Source: Flavobacteria bacterium RIFCSPLOWO2_12_FULL_35_11 | GTDB taxonomy: Bacteria; Bacteroidota; Bacteroidia; Flavobacteriales; Flavobacteriaceae | DNA: 63,530 bases | Assembly (NCBI GenBank): GCA_001800975.1 | Contig: MGWK01000088.1 | Span: 1 to 63,530 of the forward strand | Direction: 5' to 3' | Part shown: positions 11,470-18,648 of the stretch, in pieces | How the letters are laid out: each line of letters begins with the position of its first letter | How positions within the stretch are numbered: the first letter of the stretch is position 1 | Program-made: the position numbers and the translations under genes | Notes under the pieces: generated by a model | What the model was told of the DNA's origin: nothing | The model's input: only the letters and a program-made list of their open reading frames with translations | The model's database searches: none

Positions 11470-12144
11470 ATGAATCTAAAATTTTTCAAAAAATCTGTTC
11501 CTACGCTTGTTATTATGGCTGTTTTTTCCGTTGGGATGATTTTCGCCATTTACACGCTTTTAACGCCTGAAAAAAAATTGCCTGTTTTTAATCCTGCCGA
11601 CGTAAACCCGAAATTGGTGGATAAAAGTGTGATTAATATAACAAGAAACCACAAAGTGGCCGATTTTAAACTCATCAACCAAAACGGTGAAATTGTTACC
11701 CAAAATGATTATAAAGACAAAATTTATGTGGCCGATTTTTTCTTTACGCGTTGCATGACCATTTGTCCGGTGATGACAAATAATATGGGAAAATTGCAGG
11801 AAGTTTTTAAGAATGATGATGAAATTAAGTTTTTATCACATTCTGTAACTCCGGAAATGGACAGTATTCCAATTTTAAAGGAATATGCCGTTAAAAAAGG
11901 GGTAATTGACGCCAAATGGAACATTACCACCGGCGATAAAAAACATATATATGAGCTGGCTCGCAAAAGCTATTTTGCTGTTTTGGATGAAGGCGATGGC
12001 GGATTACAGGATTTTATACATACCGAAAATTTTATATTGGTCGATAAAAAACGTCAGATACGCGGTTTCTATGACGGCACAGACAGTAAGGACATTGAAC
12101 GATTAATTTTGGATATTAAAATATTACAGAATGAATCTAAATAA
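11470..12144 (+). CDS. SCO1/SenC/PrrC-family copper chaperone
   Basis: This membrane-anchored thioredoxin-fold protein of 224 residues delivers copper to the CuA site of cytochrome oxidase or acts in redox sensing. One N-terminal membrane helix (about residues 9-31) precedes the domain. The copper ligands are visible: Cys95-x3-Cys99 in FTRCMTICPVM and His184 in FIHTENF. The start at 11470 is preferred to the in-frame ATG at 11449 because the latter overlaps the -7 box. It lies upstream of feoAB but has its own promoter. Confidence 0.9.
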   Translation: MNLKFFKKSVPTLVIMAVFSVGMIFAIYTLLTPEKKLPVFNPADVNPKLVDKSVINITRNHKVADFKLINQNGEIVTQNDYKDKIYVADFFFTRCMTICPVMTNNMGKLQEVFKNDDEIKFLSHSVTPEMDSIPILKEYAVKKGVIDAKWNITTGDKKHIYELARKSYFAVLDEGDGGLQDFIHTENFILVDKKRQIRGFYDGTDSKDIERLILDIKILQNESK

Positions 12145-12145
12145 G

Positions 12146-12157
12146 TGATAATTATCA
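12146..12157. promoter_or_regulatory. TGATAATTATCA palindrome, probable operator of feoAB
   Basis: This perfect 12-nt palindrome directly abuts the -33 element of the feoA promoter. It matches the core of Fur boxes and equally the TGAT-N4-ATCA form of Crp/Fnr sites. The extended form GTGAT-AATT-ATCAT differs by one base from the palindromes at 52670 and 62174. Which regulator binds is not decidable from the sequence. Confidence 0.6.
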
Positions 12158-12189
12158 TTGTTTAGAATCATTCTAATTTAGTATATTTG
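12158..12189 (+). promoter_or_regulatory. Promoter of the feoAB operon
   Basis: TTG at 12158-12160, 21 bp of spacer, then TATATTTG at 12182-12189, 26 bp before the feoA start. Confidence 0.7.
12162..12176. promoter_or_regulatory. TTAGAAT-C-ATTCTAA palindrome between -33 and -7 of feoA
   Basis: A perfect 7+1+7 palindrome lies between the two promoter elements, a position suited to repression. The TTAG/CTAA ends recall DtxR/MntR operators and the TTTAG/CTAAA palindrome before the DtxR-family gene at 16363. Confidence 0.55.
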
Positions 12190-12215
12190 CCTATTATTTA
12201 TAATTATTCTTAATA

Positions 12216-12446
12216 ATGGGAGATACTATAGCAAATTTGAAGATCGGTGAAAGAGGAATTATTCAAGATTTTTGCCTAGATGCCATTCCATTAAATCTAT
12301 TGGAAATGGGCTGTTTGCCGGGTAAAGAAGTTAGATTATTACAAATTGCTCCTTTAAAAGACCCTTTATACATAAAAGTAAACGGCAGCCATTTAGCCAT
12401 AAGAATAGAAACTGCAAAACAAATTAATATTACCAAGTTGCGCTAA
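12216..12446 (+). CDS. feoA: Ferrous iron transport protein A
   Basis: This 76-residue cytoplasmic SH3-like protein of the Feo iron(II) system carries the family pattern LLEMGCLPGKEVRLLQIAPLKDPLYIKVNG. It is the first gene of an operon with feoB, and its stop codon overlaps the feoB start (TAATG). FeoA is thought to regulate or stabilise FeoB. Confidence 0.95.
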   Translation: MGDTIANLKIGERGIIQDFCLDAIPLNLLEMGCLPGKEVRLLQIAPLKDPLYIKVNGSHLAIRIETAKQINITKLR

Positions 12447-14557
12447 TGAAAAGCAATTCGCTTTTAAATATAGCCTTGGTTGGAAATCCCAATACAGGCA
12501 AAACTTCATTATTCAACCAGCTTACGGGTTTAAATCAGAAAGTTGGAAATTACCCGGGAATTACAGTAGACAAAAAGCAGGGGAAATGTAAAATTTCAGA
12601 AGAGTTAACTGCTGAAATCACTGATTTACCTGGAACTTACAGTATAAATCCAACTACTTTAGATGAAACTATTGTGTTGGAAACTTTACTCAATAAAAAC
12701 AATGATTCCTATCCTGATTTGGTAATCGTTGTTGCTGAAGTTGAAAACCTAAAAAGAAACTTATTCTTATTTTCTCAAATAAAAGATTTGCAATTTCCGT
12801 CCATATTGGTCATAAATATGTCGGATCAAATGGCCCGAAAAGGAATTTCTATTGATATTGATGCCTTAAAAAAGGAACTTAAATCTGAAATAGTTTTGGT
12901 TAGCGCCAGAAAAAAAATTGGGATTGACGACTTAAAAAAAGAAATTGAAAATTTCGAAAATTGGAATACAGAACCTATTGCCAATATTTCGGACAAAATT
13001 GATACCGTATTTTTTGAAGACATAAAAACCACTTTTCCTGAATTTTCTTTATATAAATCGTGGCTGTTAATTACCCAACAAAAAAACTTAGGTTTTTTAT
13101 CAAGAGAACTGCATCAAAAAATAACGGCGTTTAATACCGAGAGTGAAAAAATTAAAAAGTATCAGCATAAAGAAACTATTTACAGGTATCAGATTATCAA
13201 TGAAATTTTAAAGAAAACGTATGCTGTTGATAAAAATGAAGCAACGGATTTACGTTCTAAACTCGACAGGATATTAACCCACAGAATATTTGGTTACCTC
13301 ATATTTTTTGGCGTTTTAATGCTCATTTTTCAATCTATTTTTGAATGGGCAAGTTTCCCCATGGATTTAATAGACGGGTTTTTTGCCAATCTTAGCGAAC
13401 TTGCCAAAACCAATTTGCCAAAAGGGACATTTACCAATTTAATTGCTGAAGGTGTAATTCCCGGCATAGGCGGCGTGGTCATTTTTATTCCGCAAATCGC
13501 TATTTTATTTATGTTTATTGCAACCCTGGAAGAAACTGGTTATATGAGCAGGGTAGTGTTTTTAATGGATAAAATTATGCGCAAATTTGGAATGAGCGGA
13601 AAAAGCATCATCCCATTAATTTCTGGAACAGCCTGTGCAATACCTGCAATTATGGCTTCACGAAACATCAGTGACTGGAAAGAAAGGTTGATTACCATAT
13701 TGGTGATTCCTTTTACAACCTGCTCTGCACGATTGCCGGTTTACGCCATTTTAATCGCTTTGATTATTCCGGATGAGCGCGTTTTTGGTATTTTTAATTT
13801 ACAGGGATTAACCTTAATGGGATTGTATCTTTTAGGTTTTGCAGCAGCAATTTCCTCAGCAATTTTATTGCATAATGTGTTAAAAATTAAAACCCAAGGT
13901 TTGTTTGTCATAGAAATGCCAAATTATAAATTGCCTTCTTTTAAAAATATTTTTTATGAAGTTGTTGAAAAAACAAAAGCTTTTGTTTTTGGTGCGGGTA
14001 AAATAATTTTGGCATTGTCCATCATATTGTGGTTTTTAGCTTCAAATGGATCTGCAAAATTCAAAAACGCAACTGAATTTGTTACCGCACAAGAATCCAC
14101 AAATAACTTACCGGATGCGGTACTTAACAAAAAAATAGCTTCCTACAGATTGGAACACTCCTATATTGGAATAATGGGAAAAGTAATTGAGCCCGTTATT
14201 AAACCGATGGGTTATGATTGGAAAATAGGAATTGCTTTAATAAGTTCGTTTGCGGCGCGAGAAGTATTTATAGGCGCTTTGGCCACTATTTATAATGTGG
14301 AAAGTGAAGGGGAAAGCAATGGTACCATAAAAGAACGCATGGCGGCGGAAGTCGATCCAATAAGCGGAGAAAAAAGATTTAATTTGGCTACAGGAATGTC
14401 CTTATTGCTTTTTTACGCATTTGCCATGCAATGCATCGGTACGCTGGCGATAGTAAAGCGGGAAACCAAAAGCTGGAAATGGCCAATTTTACAACTAACA
14501 GGAATGGGCGTTTTGGCTTATCTTGTCGCCGTAATAACCTATACTATTTTAAGTTGA
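12446..14557 (+). CDS. feoB: Ferrous iron transporter B
   Basis: This 703-residue inner-membrane iron(II) transporter has an N-terminal G-protein domain: G1 GNPNTGKTS at about 13-21, then NYPGITVDKK and DLPGTYSINP. The membrane core has the Gate regions, including VIPGIGGVVIFIPQI and SGTACAIPAIMASR with the conserved Cys. The length is typical. It is translationally coupled to feoA upstream and to the small Cys-rich gene downstream (TGATG overlap). Confidence 0.97.
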   Translation: MKSNSLLNIALVGNPNTGKTSLFNQLTGLNQKVGNYPGITVDKKQGKCKISEELTAEITDLPGTYSINPTTLDETIVLETLLNKNNDSYPDLVIVVAEVENLKRNLFLFSQIKDLQFPSILVINMSDQMARKGISIDIDALKKELKSEIVLVSARKKIGIDDLKKEIENFENWNTEPIANISDKIDTVFFEDIKTTFPEFSLYKSWLLITQQKNLGFLSRELHQKITAFNTESEKIKKYQHKETIYRYQIINEILKKTYAVDKNEATDLRSKLDRILTHRIFGYLIFFGVLMLIFQSIFEWASFPMDLIDGFFANLSELAKTNLPKGTFTNLIAEGVIPGIGGVVIFIPQIAILFMFIATLEETGYMSRVVFLMDKIMRKFGMSGKSIIPLISGTACAIPAIMASRNISDWKERLITILVIPFTTCSARLPVYAILIALIIPDERVFGIFNLQGLTLMGLYLLGFAAAISSAILLHNVLKIKTQGLFVIEMPNYKLPSFKNIFYEVVEKTKAFVFGAGKIILALSIILWFLASNGSAKFKNATEFVTAQESTNNLPDAVLNKKIASYRLEHSYIGIMGKVIEPVIKPMGYDWKIGIALISSFAAREVFIGALATIYNVESEGESNGTIKERMAAEVDPISGEKRFNLATGMSLLLFYAFAMQCIGTLAIVKRETKSWKWPILQLTGMGVLAYLVAVITYTILS

Positions 14558-14676
14558 TGCAGGATTATTTGGTATATATCGCTTTAGGACTTGCCATAGG
14601 TTTCTTGGTAAAAAATTATTTTTTTAAGTCCAAAAAGAAAGGCCATCGCGATCCAGGATGCGACGGTTGTCACTAG
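14557..14676 (+). CDS. FeoB-associated Cys-rich membrane protein
   Basis: This 39-residue protein starts at an ATG that shares its A with the feoB stop codon. One membrane helix (VYIALGLAIGFLV) is followed by a Lys-rich segment and the C-terminal motif DPGCDGCH. Small Cys-containing membrane proteins of this layout commonly follow feoB and replace FeoC. The two cysteines and the His could bind iron. Confidence 0.82.
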   Translation: MQDYLVYIALGLAIGFLVKNYFFKSKKKGHRDPGCDGCH

Positions 14677-14748
14677 GATGTTAAATAGTTTATGCGTTTA
14701 ATCGTTGAATTGTTAAAACGTGTAATTTCCAAATTGGCTAATTTTTTC

Positions 14749-14843
14749 AGTCTCTTTTCTCTCTTCTCTTTTTTCTTTTGGGCTTTTTCAATTTCCAACT
14801 TCCAGCTTCCAGTTTCTGTCTTCCGTCTTCGGACTTCGGTCTT
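14749..14843. repeat. Polypyrimidine repeat tract between convergent genes
   Basis: About 95 nt of near-pure CT on the plus strand, with short degenerate repeats (TTCCAACTTCCAGCTTCC, then CTTCCGTCTTCGGACTTCGG). It lies between the feoB operon and the ZIP gene. A similar purine tract occurs at 24839. Confidence 0.7.
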
Positions 14844-14845
14844 TT

Positions 14846-15667
14846 TTAACTAAGTCCCACATCCAAAGTCATCATGACAATAAATCCGCCAATAAATCCA
14901 AGTGTCGCCACATCGGTATATTTGTCTCGTTGTGTTTCCGGGATAACTTCTTCAACCACCACAAATATCATGGCACCGGCGGCAAACGACAAGGCATAAG
15001 GTAAAATAGGCTGAAAAGTCATAACCGCCCAAGCGCCGATTACTGCCGCAAGAGGTTCAACCATTGCAGAAGATTGGCCATACATAAAACTTTTAAATTT
15101 ACTCACTCCTTGTCTTCTTATAGGCATAGAAACCGCAAATCCTTCAGGAAAGTTTTGCAGCCCAATTCCAATGGCGAGCGCAACTGCCCCGCCAATGGTT
15201 GCACCTGGAAACCCTGCAGCGACACCGCCAAATAAAACACCAATGGCCAATCCTTCGGGAATGTTATGCAAGGTAATGGCAAGCACTAAAAGCGTTGTTC
15301 TGTGCCAAGGTGTTTTTATTCCCTCTTTTTCAGTTTCTTTAAAGTTGACGTGTAAATGGGGCAAAATTTTGTCCATTCCGAACAAAAACAACGCACCCAT
15401 ACCAAAACCCATAACTGCCGGAATCACTTTTATAAATCCTTCTCCCGGACTCATTTCTATTCCTGGCGCCAACAAACTCCAAAAGCTGGCCGCTACCATA
15501 ACGCCGCCCGTAAACCCAAGCATTCCATCCAATAAGGCGCGGTTCATTCCTTTAAGCAAAAATACCAATGAAGCACCTAATGCCGTTAAAGCCCAAGTGA
15601 ATAAAGTGGCATATAATGCAGCCAAAATAGGATCGATACTTTCAAAATAGGTAATAATTTGTTCCAT
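14846..15667 (-). CDS. ZIP-family metal transporter
   Basis: This 273-residue inner-membrane carrier of zinc, iron or manganese has about eight membrane helices. The family signature HNIPEGLAIG is in one central helix, with a second metal-site motif NFPEGFAVS and EPLAAVIGA in the next ones. It resembles the ZupT/GufA branch. It lies 3 bp after the DtxR-family regulator gene and is probably co-transcribed, which points to a metal-responsive unit. Confidence 0.92.
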   Translation of the reverse strand: MEQIITYFESIDPILAALYATLFTWALTALGASLVFLLKGMNRALLDGMLGFTGGVMVAASFWSLLAPGIEMSPGEGFIKVIPAVMGFGMGALFLFGMDKILPHLHVNFKETEKEGIKTPWHRTTLLVLAITLHNIPEGLAIGVLFGGVAAGFPGATIGGAVALAIGIGLQNFPEGFAVSMPIRRQGVSKFKSFMYGQSSAMVEPLAAVIGAWAVMTFQPILPYALSFAAGAMIFVVVEEVIPETQRDKYTDVATLGFIGGFIVMMTLDVGLS

Positions 15668-15670
15668 CTT

Positions 15671-16330
15671 TTATAATTTTTTTACGAATATATTTTTTGA
15701 AATTTGATTTGATATTGAAATTGATGCTGATTCAGTTTTCACAAGCATTGAATTGTCAAACGGTTCTTTCGAAATCACTTTTAAAGTGCTTCCCAATTGA
15801 ATTTGCAGTTTGTCCAAAAATTTTAAAAAGGGATCAGAAGAATCTTTAATCCCAATAACTACACAAGATTTTTCTGTTTCTACTGAAGAAAGCATAGTGT
15901 CTTTATGATGTTCAATGTTTCCTTCCTTATCCGGGATTGGATCTCCGTGAGGATCGTGTGTGGGAAATTCTAAAAATGCTTCTAACTTATCAGTTAAAGT
16001 GTCCGATTTAATGTGCTCCAATTGTTCGGCCAATTCGTGCACTTCATCCCAATTGTAATTGAGTTTATTCAATAAAAACACTTCCCACAACCGGTGTTTT
16101 CTTACAATTTCCACGGCAATTTTCTGGCCAATTTTGGTTAAAGAAACGCCCTGATATTTTTTATAATGAACCAAATCTTTATCGGCTAATTTTTTAATCA
16201 TATCCGTAACGGAAGAAGCTTTTGTTTTTATCGCTTCTGAAATCATCGTGGTGCTTACATTATTTGCATTGGCGTAGGCCAAATTGTAAATGGCTTTTAA
16301 ATAATTTTCTTCTGTTTGCGATAATTTCAT
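15671..16330 (-). CDS. DtxR/MntR-family metal-dependent transcriptional regulator
   Basis: This 219-residue metal-sensing repressor has an N-terminal winged helix (about 1-65; TEENYLKAIYNL and KASSVTDMIKKLADKDLV), a dimerisation/metal-binding domain with RKHRLWEVFLLNKL and the HELAEQLEHI segment, and a C-terminal FeoA-like SH3 domain (about 145-215). It is the first gene of an operon with the ZIP transporter. A palindrome overlapping its promoter suggests autoregulation. Whether it senses iron or manganese cannot be told. Confidence 0.92.
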   Translation of the reverse strand: MKLSQTEENYLKAIYNLAYANANNVSTTMISEAIKTKASSVTDMIKKLADKDLVHYKKYQGVSLTKIGQKIAVEIVRKHRLWEVFLLNKLNYNWDEVHELAEQLEHIKSDTLTDKLEAFLEFPTHDPHGDPIPDKEGNIEHHKDTMLSSVETEKSCVVIGIKDSSDPFLKFLDKLQIQLGSTLKVISKEPFDNSMLVKTESASISISNQISKNIFVKKL

Positions 16331-16346
16331 TATATAAATATTTAGA

Positions 16347-16354
16347 CAAATATA
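16347..16354 (-). promoter_or_regulatory. -7 box of the dtxR-ZIP operon
   Basis: It reads TATATTTG on the minus strand, 16 bp before the regulator's start codon. Confidence 0.6.
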
Positions 16355-16362
16355 ATAAAATA

Positions 16363-16378
16363 TTTAGACAAGCCTAAA
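16363..16378. promoter_or_regulatory. TTTAGAC-AA-GCCTAAA operator candidate
   Basis: A 7+2+7 inverted repeat with one mismatch overlaps the expected -33 region of the DtxR-family gene. An additional direct TTTAGAC half-site lies at 16341. DtxR-type operators have TTAG-N-CTAA ends. Confidence 0.55.
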
Positions 16379-16417
16379 AATATAAATGGGTTTACAAAAA
16401 ATAAAAACACACCCATT

Positions 16418-16450
16418 TTGGGCAATATAAATTTTAAAACTTTATTTTTG
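16418..16450 (+). promoter_or_regulatory. Promoter of the ketopantoate reductase gene
   Basis: TTG at 16418-16420, 22 bp of spacer, then TATTTTTG at 16443-16450, 18 bp before the ATG at 16469. Confidence 0.55.
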
Positions 16451-16468
16451 ATTTTAAATAATGATTCA

Positions 16469-17392
16469 ATGAACATAGTTATTTACGGAACTGGTGGTGT
16501 TGGCGGTTATTTTGGCGCGCGATTGGCGCAAGCCGGGAATACCGTTACATTTATTGCACGCGGAAAACATTTGGAAGCCATTCAAAAAAATGGACTGCAG
16601 CTAATAAGTCCGAAGGGAGATTATTTGGTATATCCCGCAAACGCAACAGCTAATATTGCTGAAGTCACCGACATCGATTTAATTTTGGTTTGCGTAAAAA
16701 CCTGGCAATTGGAAGCCGCAGCCAAGGATATTAATCAGGTTTTAAATGAAAAAACGATGGTTATTTCGTTGCTGAACGGCGTAAATAATGCGGAAGTTTT
16801 GGGCGCGGTTATCGATAAAAAACATTTATTGGGCGGACTTTGCAAAGTGGTGAGTAAAATTGAAGATTATGGCGTCATAAATCATATTTCTTTTGAACCC
16901 ACCATTGTTTTTGGAGAACTGGACAATGTGAAAACCGAAAGAGCGTTATTGCTGGAAAAAGTATTTTTAGATGCAGGTTTTAATACAAAATTGGCTGAGA
17001 ATATTCAAACAGAAATATGGTCCAAATTTTTATTTATCTCAACAATCAGCGCCATTGGCGCCTTAACCAGAGCAACTGTTGGCGAAATAATGGCCTCACC
17101 GCAACTCAAAAAAATGATGCGCGAAACTGCTGATGAAATTGTGGCTGTAGCAAAGGCAAAAGGCATTTATTTATCGGAAATCCTTGTTGAAAAGCAATTT
17201 CAGATGATAGAATCCCAGCCATACAACACAACTTCTTCACTGCAACGGGATATTATGGAAGGAAAACCATCGGAATTGGAAGCGCAAACCGGCACAATAG
17301 TAAAATTGGGTTTGGAGTTAGGTGTTCCCACTCCTGTAAATGCATTTATATATGCATGTTTAGTGCCGCAGGAAAAAAAGGCCAGAGGATAA
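16469..17392 (+). CDS. panE: 2-dehydropantoate 2-reductase
   Basis: This 307-residue protein would reduce ketopantoate to pantoate with NADPH in pantothenate and CoA synthesis. It has a Rossmann motif GTGGVGGYFGARLAQAG at residues 6-22, the LVCVKTWQLE segment, and the C-terminal helical domain with KFLFISTISAIGALTRATVGE. The start at 16469 is chosen because an upstream in-frame TTG at 16418 falls inside the promoter. Other ketoacid reductases of this fold cannot be excluded. It is not clustered with other pan genes. Confidence 0.85.
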   Translation: MNIVIYGTGGVGGYFGARLAQAGNTVTFIARGKHLEAIQKNGLQLISPKGDYLVYPANATANIAEVTDIDLILVCVKTWQLEAAAKDINQVLNEKTMVISLLNGVNNAEVLGAVIDKKHLLGGLCKVVSKIEDYGVINHISFEPTIVFGELDNVKTERALLLEKVFLDAGFNTKLAENIQTEIWSKFLFISTISAIGALTRATVGEIMASPQLKKMMRETADEIVAVAKAKGIYLSEILVEKQFQMIESQPYNTTSSLQRDIMEGKPSELEAQTGTIVKLGLELGVPTPVNAFIYACLVPQEKKARG

Positions 17393-17442
17393 AAAAGTTG
17401 AAAGTTCAGTTCATGCTATTTTTAAAATTGTAAATTCAATCT

Positions 17443-17556
17443 GCGTTAAGGATTGCAACGGAAATACTTTTTAGCGGTTTTTTGCCGATAAAAAGATTGT
17501 AGCGAAAAGCCTGACCCGCAGGGTAACGCCCACAAAAAAGGAGGGCAGGCCCAAAA
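17443..17556. repeat. Structured intergenic repeat, copy 1
   Basis: This ~115-nt element runs from GCGTTAAGGATTG to GGGCAGGCCC. It contains a hairpin (CTTTTTAGCGG ... CCGATAAAAAG), a CCC/GGG stem and a GCCC/GGGC stem. It is clearly related to 28579-28697 and lies between convergent genes. Confidence 0.85.
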
Positions 17557-17566
17557 GATTATTGAA

Positions 17567-18481
17567 TTAAATTAGCGGTATTTTCGATTTTTTACTGATT
17601 AAATAAACCCCCGCAACCACCAATAAACAGCTAAAAATTTTAACAAAACCGATGTCTTGCGCATATTCATCAAAATTTAGGACAAAAGCATAAATGGCGA
17701 CCATAATAAAACTGACGACGGGCTGCAAATAAATATAACTGCCGGTTACGGAAGGTGCCACTTTACTCAACGCATAAATATTAAAAAGGTAGGTTAAAAA
17801 GGTTGTTCCAAGCACAACAAACGTTATAGTTAGGTAGGTATGTGTTGTAAAAGCCGCAAAATCTGTACTTAACAAATCGGTGATGCCTACGGGAAACATA
17901 AACAGAAATCCGAATAAAAATGCCCAGCTGACGATGGTAATCGGGTTGTATTTTTTCATCAATGGTTTCACCAAAACCAAATATAAGGCATAGGTGCTGG
18001 TGTTTATAAAAACAAATAAATTACCTAAAACTGAACTGGTTCCGCCGACTTTTTTCCCATATAAAATTAAAATAACTGCGCCAATAGCTCCAAGTGTGAT
18101 GCCAATAAGTTTAATCAGCGTAATTCTTTCTTTCAAAATAAAAGCGCTAAAAACCAAAACCAATACGGGAACTGCAGTAATTATAATGGACGCATCTATT
18201 GGCGAGGTCAAACTTAAGCCGTTAAAGAAAAATAGCTGATTGGCGGCAACACCAAGCAATCCGCAGAGAATTAGCAACGGGAAATCCTTTTTGTCGATTT
18301 TTTCTTTGATAAAAGATTTGATCATCCAAAACAGCAATCCTGCCCCCAAAATTCTTAGAAAAACAAAAGCAGACGGCCCAATTTTATTGGGCATCACACC
18401 TTTTGCCACAATATGGTTGATTCCATAAATAATGTTGGCGCCAAGCAAGGCCAAATGCGCTTTGTAGTTGGATTTGTTCAT
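17567..18481 (-). CDS. EamA-family (DMT) transporter
   Basis: This 304-residue inner-membrane protein has about ten helices in two EamA repeats (about 7-137 and 152-292). Repeat landmarks include NIIYGINHIVAKGV, GLSLTSPIDASIIITAVPVLV and APSVTGSYIYLQPVV. The family exports amino acids, metabolites or drugs. The substrate is unknown, and the neighbours give no hint. Confidence 0.88.
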   Translation of the reverse strand: MNKSNYKAHLALLGANIIYGINHIVAKGVMPNKIGPSAFVFLRILGAGLLFWMIKSFIKEKIDKKDFPLLILCGLLGVAANQLFFFNGLSLTSPIDASIIITAVPVLVLVFSAFILKERITLIKLIGITLGAIGAVILILYGKKVGGTSSVLGNLFVFINTSTYALYLVLVKPLMKKYNPITIVSWAFLFGFLFMFPVGITDLLSTDFAAFTTHTYLTITFVVLGTTFLTYLFNIYALSKVAPSVTGSYIYLQPVVSFIMVAIYAFVLNFDEYAQDIGFVKIFSCLLVVAGVYLISKKSKIPLI

Positions 18482-18615
18482 TTGCTTTTATTGAATGAAA
18501 GTCGAAATTTACCTATTTTCCGGAAAATAAACTGGTACTATTTAATCATTTAATCCTATTTAAAATCCGGGGCGATTTATTCAAAACAAACATTTTACAG
18601 TTTTCTAGATAAAAC

Positions 18616-18626
18616 GTAACTTCGCA
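18616..18626 (+). promoter_or_regulatory. Candidate -7 region of leuS
   Basis: GTAACTTCGCA contains TAnnTTcG, a one-base variant of the -7 box. The same motif with one change (GTAATTTCGCA) precedes ileS at 28893, at nearly the same distance from the start. Confidence 0.4.
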
Positions 18627-18648
18627 TCTTTAGAAATGGAATAGCAGC

